Assembly: GCA_032622095.1 (NCBI GenBank)
Contig: CP136062.1
Span: 199,833,887-199,897,886, forward strand
Reading direction: 5' to 3'
Length of the DNA: 64,000 nucleotides
From: Siphonodentalium dalli
Lineage: Eukaryota > Mollusca > Scaphopoda > Gadilida > Siphonodentaliidae
Below, piece after piece: positions 22,388 through 35,600 of this stretch. Position 1 is the stretch's first letter, and every line of letters begins with the position of its first letter. Made by a program: the position numbers and the translations under genes. The notes beneath the pieces are model-generated. The model searched no databases, was not told the DNA's origin, and worked only from the letters and a program-made list of their open reading frames with translations.

Positions 22388-22645
22388 CCTTCCATGACTG
22401 GAGCTTCCTGAAATTTTGAGAAAACCCTTTGCCAATGCATTCTCTTATATATGCGAGTCTCTCACAGGGAGCCTTGCATATATAAAATACATTGGCCTAA
22501 CAATATTTACCTTGACCTTCTATGCCAATGCATTCTCTTTTATATGCGAAGCTCCCTATGGGAGACTCAATATATAAGAGAATGTACTGGCAGTCTGGCA
22601 CAGGATCTTTAATGCTGCACCAACACAGCTCCAGTCATGGATGGG
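22388..22645. mobile_element. MITE family C copy 2
   Basis: The ends ccttccatgactggagc and gctccagtcatggatggg are inverted copies, and TTAA follows on the right. Two diverged palindromic modules of the shared type lie within. Confidence 0.7.
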
Positions 22646-23461
22646 TTAAAGGCCCATATATTGTTCACACTTCTGATATATATAGCCAATAGCCATATAA
22701 AGCCATTAATATGTAAGTTAATTGATGTCTTAAATCAGGGGCTAAAATATATATTTCACCACGAAACAGAAAATCTATGCCCTAAAAGGATAGAAAATCA
22801 AAGTCCATTTAATTTCCTAAACTAACCACCACCCTCCCTTTCAAACAAGATGCATTGCGTGACATTCGCAAGTGAACTACAAGATAGAGTTATGGTCCAA
22901 ACGTCATACGATGTAAATGATGTTCGCTTTGATATTGAGACCGTATTTTTAAAATAAAATCATCACACATGACAAGATCAGAAAATAACATGGAATAATT
23001 CTTCGGTAAACATCCAAAATGATTGTTAGGAGATGTCGGTCGGCATGTAATAAACAGAACCGCACATGTGTGATACTGGCCGATAGTTTATGGCACTCAT
23101 GCGATCCAATCTCTCGTGCTATCTCTACGCCATCGCATTTTCCATAAACATGATGTCCAGGAACATGTGTGTAGTTCTGTGTATTTATTCCACACCCATT
23201 GACATGAGTCACATGTATTCAACGGAATCCCAGCCATTGAATACCTATTATTGTATACCTCTAGTGGAATACAAGCCGGAACTATTCTTGTTGACGTTGT
23301 CGCCAAGAAAGATGACGTACATTACATCGATCATCCGCTTCCAGTGATCCCCCATAATTACTGGTTATTTGTCAGACTTAAATCACAATATAGGTAGCTA
23401 TAGTAACAATGAAGGTGACATTCATGGATTGAACTTACCTGACTGAATGGTGTAGAATAAA

Positions 23462-23628
23462 TACAGAACACAACTTGCATCATAATCTCGATTCTTTTAT
23501 TGAACTCGTTGCAGACGGCGCATAGTTACATTTCGATCGAGATACGCTCTCGCGAAATATATCCTTGCACCATCTGCAACTCATTCGATAAAAGATTCTC
23601 GATTAAGATGCACGTTGTGTTCTGTCTA
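23462..23628. mobile_element. Small MITE with CAGAACACAAC ends
   Basis: Left arm cagaacacaacttgcatcat with tctcgattcttttattgaac pairs with the right arm tcgataaaagattctcgatt and acgttgtgttctg. TA stands before the left end. Size and ends fit a Tc1/mariner-type MITE, but this is a single copy. Confidence 0.65.
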
Positions 23629-23844
23629 TATATATATATCTATGTATGATATATATACAATGCAAATTGCAGCTTCAAAGATTAAGTGGACATTTAAATA
23701 AGTATTCGGGTCCTACCAGTAGGATGACAACAACTACGAATGTTTAACTGAATATAGAGCATGCAACATATATGGCTTTTCTTTTCCAAGTTTACCACAT
23801 GTGTCTCTACCAAGGAATAATATAAGCAGACCAATGAGCTATAA

Positions 23845-24237
23845 CCCTTTACCCAACAGAACGGCCCTGTGCCAATGCATTCTCTTATATATGCGAGTCG
23901 ACCATAGGTCGACTCGCATATATAAGAGAATGCATTGGCTTAACACATTAAAAATTATAAAATTGTTAAAGAATGTAAGAAAAAATGGTAAAAAGTGTTA
24001 ATTTTTTTTTTTTTTTAGGCCAATGCAGTCTCTTATATATGCGAGGCGACCTATGGTCGACTCGCATATATAAGAGAATGCATTGGCACAGGGCATAACT
24101 GTAACCATCACAATGTGGTCAATGAGCCGGTTCCAATGATATCCATATTTGTTTTGGTTTTATTGAGACAGACCGAAGATAATTTAGGCTGTTGCAGCTT
24201 TATTTAGCCGTTTTTGGCCGGTTTGTTGGGTAAAGGG
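23845..24237. mobile_element. MITE family A copy 4
   Basis: Ends are CCCTTTACCCAACAGAACGG and its complement. The right flank is TTAA and the left is ATAA. Paired palindromes lie at about 23873-23938 and 24019-24085, separated by an A/T-rich spacer. Confidence 0.82.
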
Positions 24238-24514
24238 TTAAGCTGATGGGAAGTTGCGAATGAAAGAAGCCTCAACAAGGCATGTCTGGTACAAACAGAG
24301 TAATAGGAGCAGAATTTGATTTCCCACTGTCTTTATGACAGTATATGTAACATGGCAAGTCATTTGACAAGTAAGTCAAAATAGCAATTCAAGCACTTAA
24401 ATTTGAACATACTCAATAACGTAACATATTTTATGTAGCACCTATCTTTTGTGTAAATAACTGATCTAGACGAGACAATAAACATGTGCATTCACAGGAT
24501 CTGTATGAAATAAC

Positions 24515-24670
24515 TACAGTAATGCCCTAATTAATCGACTCCTTAACCACAGCAGAATTATGGGTAACTTTTCAGGATTTAGTCGGAATGGCTTGTTGTC
24601 ATTCATCGGAAAGCTCTCACTGAGAGCTTTCCGATGAATGGCAACAAGCCATATTTAGGGCATTACTGTA
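24515..24670. mobile_element. Tc1/mariner-type palindromic MITE
   Basis: Same family as 11583: TACAGTAATGCCC ends, centre gctctcactgagagc, with the right arm shortened (it jumps from gccatattta to gggcattactgta). Confidence 0.78.
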
Positions 24671-24711
24671 TGATCAATAAATGATACTTCAGCTGCATTT
24701 AAATGAGCATG

Positions 24712-24828
24712 TGTATTTGGCACATGTATATATGAGTGTGTTGCATTTGACACATGTATATATGAGTGTGTTGCATATGACACATGTATATGAGTGTGTT
24801 GCATATGACACATGTATATATGAGGGTT
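24712..24828 (+). repeat. ~31-bp tandem repeat (acatgtatatatgagtgtgt)
   Basis: Four near-identical units of gcacatgtatatatgagtgtg type with slight length changes. Low complexity; no function suggested. Confidence 0.8.
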
Positions 24829-24839
24829 CATACAATGAT

Positions 24840-26035
24840 CAAATTCAAGGACTTTATATGGACAAAAGTTACAACATCCCTGGATTACTAATAATAAAAT
24901 CCCACAGTCATGCAGTTATTACTGTAACAAGAAGTTTTTTCGGTCTTCGTAAATATACAGACCATATATATGCTGGTTAAACGCCACAACTGATATATTC
25001 AATGACCCCACTAAAAAACTGTTTCCAATCCAAGAATAAAACAGAAATGAAATTCAAGCACTTTTTAGGTTTTCATGCACATATGAACTCTGATACATAC
25101 ATTGGTGATTAGGAAATACTTAAACTTACTTATAGCCTTCAAGGTTAACTGTATGCCTAGCATTTGATTTATTTTGTCACATTCCATGAATCCAATTAAG
25201 CTGATACACTCTGAAATTATTACCTATTTGAAATGATGAAATTATCGATTCAAAAATTCCTTGGGACCCGTTGATTCTCCAGTATGGAACAATTGAGAGC
25301 ATTTAAATTTTTGCTCGCATTTTTTTAGTGTCATTTCTACTTGGAAATTTTAAAGAAAAGTTCAATAAAAGAAAGTTCAAAATAAACTTTGATAAATGTG
25401 AAGTGGTGTTTCGGAATTATCTCAAGTGTATATAATATGCAATTATTAAAGTAATATATGCTTGAAGGTTATAGCTCATTTAAGCCCACTGATTCAATGA
25501 CATTACATATCATAATTAGTGATGTATTAACTTAAGGCAAAAGAAAAAAATATTTGTGGTTCTGGTTTCCTTAGCTATCCTATTCTAAACCCCCTACCCT
25601 CAAGTTTATTCATGGATTTCAAGATATGTTTTTATAAAAAAACAAAAATTAATGATCAATCTCAGAATGGGTTGTCAAACCATTGTTTATTACAGTTTAT
25701 GCAAAGAAAATCAATATTAATGTTAAGTTGCAGATGACACGAAAAGCCTATTTTTTTCTGACATGTAATCCGAACCAGACATTTATTTTTCGTTAGCCTA
25801 AATTGTTGAACTAGATGTTAGAGAATTTGAATTCAAGATATGTCAGAACTTTTTATGAAGAACAATGGTAAAATATTTTCAAGATCAGTTTTTTTTTAAA
25901 TCTACAATATAATTATTTGTACATGGAGATTCTATGAAAGGGTTTCATATTTAACATGAAAAAATAAACAACGTTATTTGGATTTAATGTGACATACAAT
26001 GTTCAAGCCTCAAATTAAAGCTAGTAACTACATGC
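24840..26035. other. Intergenic, nothing recognised
   Basis: AT-rich sequence with no open frame of note, no inverted ends and no homology to families seen elsewhere in the window. Confidence 0.45.
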
Positions 26036-26041
26036 CTTCAA

Positions 26042-26264
26042 TCCTTTCATGACAGGAGCTGCCTGGTGCAGCATCAAGACCCTGTGCCAGTGCATTCTCT
26101 TATATATGCGAGTCTCCACTCGCATATATAAGAGAAGGTAATTATTTCTAGGCCAATGCACACTCTTATATATGCAAGGCTCCCTATGGGAGACTTGCAT
26201 ATATAAGAGAATGCATTGGCACAGGGTTTTCGCCAAATTTCAGGAAGCTCCAGTCATGGTAAGG
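26042..26264. mobile_element. MITE family C copy 3
   Basis: Ends are cctttcatgacaggagct and agctccagtcatggtaagg, with TTAA on the right at 26265-26268. It holds one short and one full palindromic module (26085-26135 and 26152-26222). Confidence 0.7.
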
Positions 26265-26789
26265 TTAACACATTTCGTGGCTCAAAACAAGTCGATAGGT
26301 ACATGAAATATTTACCATATATACAGACTACACGCACGCGTCTCAGATAAAAATCATGGAATGGAAAGTAGAAATTTATTAAAGTGAGGTGAAACACTCC
26401 GGTAGGATGATCATATGGAAATGGAGAATAATCTTGTTCAAAGTAGTTATATTTACAAATATTATATCCAAATTGACAATACACTCCGTCATTCTTATAT
26501 ATTAATTAAATGCAGTGACTATCGATAGCAAAATGGGTTTCGTTAGTTTATCGCCGATAGATGCGTTACGAATCGAGTAGTAAATATTTACAATTGACTG
26601 CACTGCTTGAGACTTTCGGCGATGTTGTTAGAATGCTAAATTTTTCCAGTCGGCATAGCGCCTGAACACTAACTTAACAGTTTCGCACATCCGAACAAGT
26701 ACATAATATGTCTTTAATTGTTTTGAACAATTTAAACAGAAGTAAGACAAACTCTCTTTATAATTACTGTATCAGGAAGATAGTAACAT

Positions 26790-27123
26790 AAACAATTTTT
26801 ATTTTTACCTGCTGCAGAGAAAACTGAGTCAGAGAAATCTGGACTAGGAGTATACTGGACTCAATTTTCTCTCTGAGGTGATAATATATATTAATACTTC
26901 AATAAAGATTTCACAAATGTGACAAAAAGGGAGGAATTTCTGTCTTTAATTTGAGGCTTGGAATTTGTATGTAGCTATAGCCACAGAATAATTATAAAAC
27001 TAAATACCATCCATACACAAAACCTATTTGTGACAATATTGTTACATCTATGTCATATTTGAAGAGTTAAATGCTATGAGGTAAAATAAATGCTTGACTA
27101 GGTTGGAAGTGAACAAAAAATGC
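26790..27123 (-). other. Probable 3' UTR of the zinc-finger gene
   Basis: Sequence following the stop at 27124 on the - strand. TTTATT (AATAAA on the - strand) occurs near 26798 as a possible polyA signal, but AT-richness makes this weak. A short foldback cagagaaaactgagtc / gactcaattttctctctg lies at about 26816-26876. Confidence 0.4.
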
Positions 27124-29637
27124 TTAATCATTTTCAACAGAAAAAACAACGGGTTCCAAGCATCTGGACACATCCATTGTCTGCTCTATGACATCTGAAT
27201 GTGTCTGCATATGCTTGTTCAGATCTGGCTTCGATATCGTCTCATATCCACACTGACAGCAGCGAAATGTGACCCAGCACACTTTAGAATACTGCTTCGA
27301 ATCCACCATGAAATTGTCGTTGTCAGCACATTTCTCACTTGTGTCTGATTTTGCATCTGCATCAATTATTTCGTCATCATAATTCTCAGAAATATCCATT
27401 ATGCAGCCATTACTTTCGAGCATCAAATCATAATCGATCGCAGAGTTGATTATCTCATTGGTGTATTCATAGCTGTAGTCTGCGTTACTGGCATGTCGCC
27501 ACATGTGCGATTTCAACGAAGGCAGATGATGACATATATAGCCACACAGGTTGCATTTATACTGCTCAAGTGGCTGCTGAACATAACGTTGGTCATTTAT
27601 ATGTCTTTTCATATGTGACTTGAGACTGCGACTAGAAACAGCAATAAACTCACACATACCACACTTCAATGATTTTGACTCATTGGCATGTTTTTTGGCA
27701 TGATTTTCCAAAGTGGTGTAAGAATTAGTTAAAAATCTACATTCACTGCACCTGAAAGTAGTCTGATCTCCAAAGTAGTCCTCAAATGATTCTTCTTTGG
27801 GCGAGATTGAATCGATGACTGTGGGCAATGCAGGAGATTCTTTACCACTGTCCGACTCCACAACCTGTTTCATTTTAAACAAAGGATGATTCTCTGCATG
27901 CTTTTTAAAGCTGGTAATGTTCGTGGTCTGAAACTTACAAATGCTGCAAGAGAAAGCAAACTTCTCACTATGTGCTCGCATGTGAGCACGCAGTTGGCTT
28001 TTGTAATTGAACACAGCAGGGCAAGTTTTACATTGATAAGTCCTAACCTTGCAGTGCTGAATCATATGATCCTGCAAATCCTCACTAGATTTAGCGAGAA
28101 AATCACACAACGAACACTCAAACGGCTTCTTAATTTTATGTAACTTCATGTGCTGTTTCATCACTAGGGAACAGCTGTTGCTATAGTGACAGAACTTGCA
28201 TCTATATTTCAATTGCTCGTTCATCTTCATCACCTCAACATTATCATTGTTCTCTAAGAACTTTCTATCAACATTGACCATGCCTCCTTCTTTGCGTTTA
28301 TATTTCCTCGTTTTCTTGTTTGGTGGTTCATGCACACTTGCACTTGTGTTACTTGAGTCGCTCTCCTCGGTTTCAGAACGTGAACGCTCTCTAAGTTGCT
28401 CGATGACGGCAAGTAAAGATGATGAAATTCCAGACTTTGGTTTGCTAGATGAGTCAGTATCAGATACAGTATCTCCACTCGTACTCATTGAAATGTCAAC
28501 TTCAGTGTCTTCAGCAACGGCTGTTTGAGGTGGAGAGAGGCCAGGAATTGGACATGCTGGATTATAATTGGGTCCTTTCTTCAGAAGCTGAAGCAAAATT
28601 AGGGCAGATTCATCATGGGCTGATAAAGAGACATCATCAATTTTCCGTTTCTGTGACATTTGTGTTATTTTATAATCACTATCATTCTTTCCATGATGCA
28701 GTTCTATTTCGAGTACGTCGTCATCGAGTTCACCTGCACTTGACACTGTTGCATTCCCAGGAGAAAGTTCAATTCTCGGAACATGTACAGATTCTACAAG
28801 TTCCAATGCTGCCAATTTTTCACCACCATCCAATGTGCTCACAGATTCAACAACGACATTTGAGGCTACCTCAGGAAGATTATCTTCAGCTCCAATTAAC
28901 TCAATCTCAGCCATTTTCTGACTATTTGGTTCAAGTTCTGTGTTAGGTCCTTGATCTACGATTCGGCCAAATGAATCAATGGCAGAAATTGGGCTGTCCT
29001 GTTTCTCAGTATCACCCTGTTGAGGATTAGTAGATGAAAAGCCTGATTCTCTAGTTGAGACTGGAAATGATTGCAGACCAGTTTCCATGGCAATACACTC
29101 CACAGTAGGATTTTTTTCAGCAGCCTCTGTCCCTGATGTTAAAGAAGACCTCACTCTTTGGATCATATGTCCTGTGTTTGTTTTCGATCCAAAATTTACC
29201 TGGATTGGCACCAAGTGTGGCATAAGTTTTGCAGCCTTTATTCCATGAGTTTCCATGCTATTGGAGGAAACAGTATTCTCACCATCTTTCTGTGACATAG
29301 CGCCACTTGTTGTCATAGCAACGGCACCAGATTTCTGTTGTGTGATCGGAACTATAATCTGAGGTACAAGATATTTCAACAGAACACTGTTGTTAAGCGA
29401 TGTATTGCTAACAAGCTGAACAATTTTGGGCCTTGAACTGTCATCGACGGCAGGAGTATTTACAGACCCAGTTGTGCTGACCTTCAGGACCTCAGATTTT
29501 GAAGTGATCCCCTCACTGATGTCAGATTTTTCTGGTCGAATGAGCTCAGGAACAGCAGGGTTCTCGTCACTATTTTTCCCATCATGCTTTTCTTTATCTC
29601 TAGTCGACTCTTCCTCATTTAGTTTTGAAGAGCCATT
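27124..29637 (-). CDS. Zinc-finger gene, last coding exon (8 fingers)
   Basis: The acceptor is ctttatatttcag and the exon starts NGSSKLNEEEST in phase 0. About 470 residues of Ser/Thr/Glu-rich linker lead to eight C2H2 fingers: CKFC, CSLC, CKTC, CSIC, CSEC, CGMC, CNLC and CCQC. A basic stretch (KKTRKYKRKEGG) just before finger one could be a nuclear localisation signal. An acidic region (NYDDEIIDADAKSD) separates fingers seven and eight. Stop TAA at 27124-27126. Confidence 0.93.
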   Translation of the reverse strand, partial: NGSSKLNEEESTRDKEKHDGKNSDENPAVPELIRPEKSDISEGITSKSEVLKVSTTGSVNTPAVDDSSRPKIVQLVSNTSLNNSVLLKYLVPQIIVPITQQKSGAVAMTTSGAMSQKDGENTVSSNSMETHGIKAAKLMPHLVPIQVNFGSKTNTGHMIQRVRSSLTSGTEAAEKNPTVECIAMETGLQSFPVSTRESGFSSTNPQQGDTEKQDSPISAIDSFGRIVDQGPNTELEPNSQKMAEIELIGAEDNLPEVASNVVVESVSTLDGGEKLAALELVESVHVPRIELSPGNATVSSAGELDDDVLEIELHHGKNDSDYKITQMSQKRKIDDVSLSAHDESALILLQLLKKGPNYNPACPIPGLSPPQTAVAEDTEVDISMSTSGDTVSDTDSSSKPKSGISSSLLAVIEQLRERSRSETEESDSSNTSASVHEPPNKKTRKYKRKEGGMVNVDRKFLENNDNVEVMKMNEQLKYRCKFCHYSNSCSLVMKQHMKLHKIKKPFECSLCDFLAKSSEDLQDHMIQHCKVRTYQCKTCPAVFNYKSQLRAHMRAHSEKFAFSCSICKFQTTNITSFKKHAENHPLFKMKQVVESDSGKESPALPTVIDSISPKEESFEDYFGDQTTFRCSECRFLTNSYTTLENHAKKHANESKSLKCGMCEFIAVSSRSLKSHMKRHINDQRYVQQPLEQYKCNLCGYICHHLPSLKSHMWRHASNADYSYEYTNEIINSAIDYDLMLESNGCIMDISENYDDEIIDADAKSDTSEKCADNDNFMVDSKQYSKVCWVTFRCCQCGYETISKPDLNKHMQTHSDVIEQTMDVSRCLEPVVFSVEND

Positions 29638-32600
29638 CTGAAATATAAAGTTACACCTTTGTATTGTTAATCGGCTATGGTTCATTTGAACCTCTATATT
29701 AGGCCAAATAACTAAAAATTCTGTGTTCTCAGGCTCCTCCCTCATCACTTAAATTTTCTTTTAAAAAGCCTTGTCAAACATTTTATTTTAAAGGCCTTAT
29801 CAGTATGTATACAACCGTTCTGGGAGGAGGGACATCAAATCATACTAACAATGAAGATTTTTCTACCAAACTCATTGATTTGTCACTGAAAACTTGTTTC
29901 TTTCTCTTAATTATAATAATGTCATAAATTTGAGAACATTACATTTGCTGGTCTGAACTTTCAAACTGTCGTCAACAATCATCATACAAAATTTCTTCCC
30001 CAAAATTATTTGTAAGTACATACACATGTACCTACATGCAAGTTTCTGAATAAACTGAATATAGTGCTAAAAAACAAGTTTTGTTTCTTATAAATTGCCA
30101 TATACATGTATTAGAAGTCGATCTAGTTGAGCAGAATAGAACTTTTTATGTTGTGAGCGATCAAGATTGCTGTTAAGAAAAATGAGGATGGATGATAAGC
30201 ATGGATAACTCAAATCACTTGAATGTGTACGGTACTCTACTACGAATTGTGGATATCAGTGAATATATTTTTGTCCTTGGGAAAAGTGACTTCTCTCTGC
30301 CATCCCAACATGCATATGTCCAAACATTGTATTTGTTGATTACAATGATTGTCCCTACTGGTTATAATGGGACAATAAATATACCGAAAATACTTGTTGG
30401 AGTATAGAAGATTACTGTTGGGGGTGTTACTCGAACCTCAGCCTTGATGAATTTCCTTGATAACACAGGGGTACTGCTAGGGGAATGGTACCCCATCAAC
30501 AATCTGCGAATATCTAATAGTATTTTGTAAATTAGTTGATAATTTAAGCGAAGTTCTGAATGTATATGGAAATAGAAGTAGAGAAGTCAAGAAATTGTAA
30601 TTGTGTTTTAATTTTAACAATTTAAAGGGTTAAGTAATCTAAGGATGTTGTCATTAGGCACTGCATATAAACATTGATATTGTATAGCTACCGTAAATTT
30701 TGCGACAAAAGTCAAGTTAAGGTAAAATAAGTGTATTGACAATTTTTCATACCGTCGCCAACAAATGGTACGGGAAATTGTTAAAATTCACAATTATAAT
30801 ATTGCAATGTCTGGCTTCACTGCATTCATGATAACATGTAATACCATTGCCAGTTCCATGAAATACTCTGGATCGTCCTTCAGTGACTAATATCCGGATC
30901 TAATCTCCATAATCATAAATCAGAACCAGTCAGAACAGTGTGTTATTTGAGAATGCAATCGCGATTTAACCAGGCAGAATCAACACCGTAGCATTTAACA
31001 ATTTCCACTCTGATATCTTCCAGAATAAGGCAATAATTATTGATGTATGCAGTGTTTCCACTACGGTTAAAATGTAGAACCAAGGATAGGACGGGCCAAC
31101 CATGGTTTTGGCCTGTCGTATGTAAATTTTTAAATTCCGTGTCCAAAAAAATCACCACTATTTCCTTGCACCAGAGAAAAGTGTTGGGTCCTTGTATTAC
31201 CGCTGCAATTTTAAAATCACACCACATAACACTTGGTGACATGCTATTTCCATTAATATTAAGACATTTTCACTGAATTTATCATTTACATGTATGAGCA
31301 GAAGACAACTCTGATTATATGTCATGGTAATCTCAGATCAATCTAATCCTGATAGCAGAATTATTATTTATGAAATTGTCAACGGAACTATTTTATCAAA
31401 GTTAATATGCATGGCACACAATTAATATACATTCCACTTTATATTTCATAATTTTCTAACAGAAATACATGGATGGATTAATAGATAATATTGCAGACGT
31501 TAGACCAAAAACTAGTGCTGGGCAGTTTCCCGATTAATCGACAATACCCGGTTAAAATTTCAATATCGTCAGTAATATCGTCTAAACTAAAATAATCGTA
31601 ATATCGTCGTCAATCAGTGGGTGCCAGCCCATCATAAACGTGTACAAAGAAATACTTGTAATTTAACACGAGTCTAAATCGAGTTAATTAAGTTTTTAAA
31701 TCCCAGCGTAACATCCACGTGTGCAATCAAAACACACATATCTAAAACAGGGTTAAATCGGGAAGCATTGGGCTTGAATCAAGTATGTACGGTCCACATT
31801 TTGTATGTTGATTGAGAATTGAGAACACAGTTCATGCAGTACAGAATCATTGTTCAATACTAATTCCCGTGTCCTAATTTTTCAAAATTCAATCATATTA
31901 AACAACGTTCAGAACGACTGACGAAATTACATGCAGGGAAGGGAACCCATAACACGCCCCCCCCCCCCCCTTTCGCTCACAATATTACACAAACCATCCA
32001 ACTTCCCTGCGTAATATTAATTACAAGAGAATGCACCAAAATGAATCGATGACTGATCAGGTGATAGATCGATTGTCAGTTATGCCATGCCTCTTCCTTC
32101 AACACAATGATCCACGTATGCACCGTCAATCATACTAATCAATGGGCCAATTTGCTACCCTCTTATCGTCGAGAAGAAATCATTCACTGCGATTCCGGGT
32201 TAAAAAAATTAATTGAATTAGAGCTTCAAACCCGCCCAAAAATACATGGTGCCCATGCTTGACCGAATTCCAAAGATTATGTACTACGTGTGTTTGAACT
32301 TCGCTGAAAGGCTGACCCTCATTATCAACGTTGTCTTGTCAGTAAACCACATTTCCATTTATCAAGCGACCCGAGTGTCATCGGGAATAACATATATATT
32401 TACTCAACATACCGTAGTAGAACAACATACCGATTTAGAAAAGGATACATACTGGTAGTATGGAACGGTTTTAGGTTTGCAATAGACGAGATAATGGTTT
32501 TACTACTTACCGATATAAACCCAAATTTGTCAATTATTCCCGACGTTAACTTGTTAAAATTAATGCCAATGATGTGTTTCTATCGAATAGAGACAAATTT

Positions 32601-35600
32601 TTTTCAGTTTCCAGTATCTGTTTTTTTTTTTAAGCGATTATATCGTTAATCGCGGTTTAAATTTAGAAAAAATCGCGGTTTTTATTTTCGTTAATATCGT
32701 CCACCCTTACTAAAAACTTATAAAATTCATGTTCAAACTTGCCACAGGTTTTTCCGCAACCTGTCAGCCACATGGTCTTTCTCACCAAAATCATACTTTT
32801 GATAATGAAAGTTAAGTTTGTATTTGCCTTTGTACCCTGACCCCCTGATATTTTTGCATTTACTAAGTATTGTTTCCCTCATTTTTAAGAATGACTCTTT
32901 GAATTTGTTGTGGATGAAATTTAAGTAGTCAACACAGACAGCCGCTTTCCTATGATATGTTGTGGTTTGTGGCATTGGTGACCAGTAATCTTATATCAAA
33001 TCACAACTGAACCTGTGCAAAACACTAGTGATCAGTGTTACTTAGCAGGTAAATAAAATTTATCTTCATTAATCGCTCCTGCTGCCCCTATAGCGGAAAC
33101 CCTGGATAACAGTTCACATATCTATATATATATATAAAGAGTAGGAACTTTATATCTGTTTGCAATTTTTCTCCCAGAGTGCTGCACTGATTTCAACCAA
33201 ATTTGGGGTGGTGACTCGGAGTACCCAGGCGCATGTTATAACAGTGTTAGTTTTTCCAAATTTTGATTTAAATTTATAGAACAAAAATTTAAAGTTAAGA
33301 AACGAGTTCCACCTAAAAAAAAAAAAAATGTTTTTAAATATTTTTTTTTTTTAAATTAATTCTGTTTTTTAAACCCTTTCTTTTCTAAACGAATACCCCC
33401 ATCGTATCAGTTATACGAGTATGCATTGGAATGGTCTATTTTTCATTTGGAGGGTATATGAGCAGACGACAGCCAGACAAAATGATAATACAAGTGCAGA
33501 AGAATTAATTTTCATTTGTGGGAAATGTTGAGATAATGTTGGTTAAACAAACAACCTACGGCCCCTAATAAACAAATACAAGTAAGGAGAACACGGTGGG
33601 GAATCACGTCGTTTCGAGTTGATGAGTACCACGCATTCAAAATGGCCAAGGCGATCGCAAACACGACTAGAAACAAGGAAAAAGGTAATAAATTAGGATA
33701 ATTATATATTACATGGTATTTTGACAGCTACGAGCATATGTTATACTATTTTTCAAACATGCTGATACCAAATTTGTGTCGAAACTCAGAGTTGTGTGCG
33801 CTAACATTCTGACCAAAGTTGCCAGTCGAAGGATTCTCCTAGAAGTATTATCTTGTGTATTCCACGAACCTCCGACTGGAAACTTTGGTCAGAATTTTAC
33901 AGAAAATTACTGAGTACTTCAGAACAAATAATGTATCAACTTGTTTTAAATATAAACTAGCATATGCTGGTAACAGTCAAAGTGCTATGTTTTGTGCCAA
34001 TTCCTCATATATTATGTTTTTGTGCATTCGCACATTTTGAGTGCGTGGTACTCACCAACCTCGAAACCACGTGATTCCCCACCGTGGAGAAGTGACCTCT
34101 CTCAATTTGAAATCTCAAGGCTGGTACCTGGTGTATATCCAATACTTACATATGATGAGTTCTCCTCATAGACACTCAAAGGCCCATTACAAAACATAGG
34201 ATAGTCAATGTCCTTCCTGCCAGAGTGCTTCCAGATATGCGTCTTGAACTGCCGTTGATTAACACAAGAGTACCGGCAAACGGGACACCTATATACATCT
34301 TCTTTGATTTGAGGAGGTTGTTGTGGACTTTTCAATTGCTTTTCTTTGCTTACTGCTTGTTCCTTGGCTGTAGCATTAGCTCTGGCAACAAGTGTAGATA
34401 AGTTGACAATTTTTGAAAGATTAACCATCTGTAAAGCTGATGCAGACTGTGGAGATGAAGACAATTCAAAATTATGCAAATGTTCCACTTTTTCCCCAGA
34501 AGACAGATGACTAGATTTCAGAGTACTTGGGTCTTTGTGATCAGCCAGAAAAGTGACATGCGAACTGGTGGCCATTGGCAATGACATCTTCACAGTTCTT
34601 GAGGGTGTGACATCTGCAACAGACCTATTATCAGCAACATTAAAAAGCAACTGTGTCTGTGTGTTTTGATGCAGGGATTCTCGACTGCCCTCTATAGGAG
34701 TAGGAGTAGTAACTACTTTAATCACATTAGAATGGCCTCCGGATTGTAAGTTTGATGTGTCAATTTGTTTACCCTGCATCATAGGAATCTTCATAGTTCC
34801 AGTCTGTTGACTTTGGTCACACTTGATATGATTCCAAAGATGAAGTTTCATAACGACCTCTTGATCGGAAACGAAACTGCACTCTGAACACCGAAAACTA
34901 ATATCATTTGAGGCAGCTGTCCTCTCAATATTCTTTACTTCAGATGCCCTCTTTTTAATACAGAACTTCGCATGTTGTACGAACAGATCATATCCTCGAC
35001 AAATGACATCACAGTCAGTGCACTTATAAAGACCTTTGTCATCCTGGAGGGTCTTATCTTCTACTCTCGCTGGAGATGCTGCTTCATGCTGGTTCATCAC
35101 ACTATCATGACTAGATTCAAGATGTTTATTCAAACTATAGGTGTCAATGAATTGTTTGTCACATTCATGACACTTCAGATCTTTCATGCTGTTGTGCATC
35201 TTATTATGGTTAGTCAAATGTCCCTTTTTACGAAATGTAGCATTGCAGAAGGAACAGCAGAATGGACGGTCTTTTGAGTGGACAATCATGTGTTCCTGTA
35301 AGGAGTGATTCCTCTTGCCTGCGTAATCGCAGTATGGACACTTATATCGACGTTCTGACTGGTGAACAAGCTCCATGTGTTGCCGGAAATATTTCTTATT
35401 GTAGCTTGTATACTCGCAGCTGTCACAGCGAAAGAGCTCACCCTGGGAATCTGTAAAAGCATCGATAGGAGATGTTAATAGAAGTCTTCAACATAATGCT
35501 TCGAAACTCTTGATCGAAGACACACAAGAATACAAGACAAGGGTTGCGCATTGAATATGGCTTTCAACACATTCTTTTTTCTTAAAGAAAACAATTTCAA

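Noticed and set aside
28196..28946. Long + strand frames at 27.9-29.6 kb
   Set aside because: Opposite-strand shadows of the zinc-finger exon; no family similarity.
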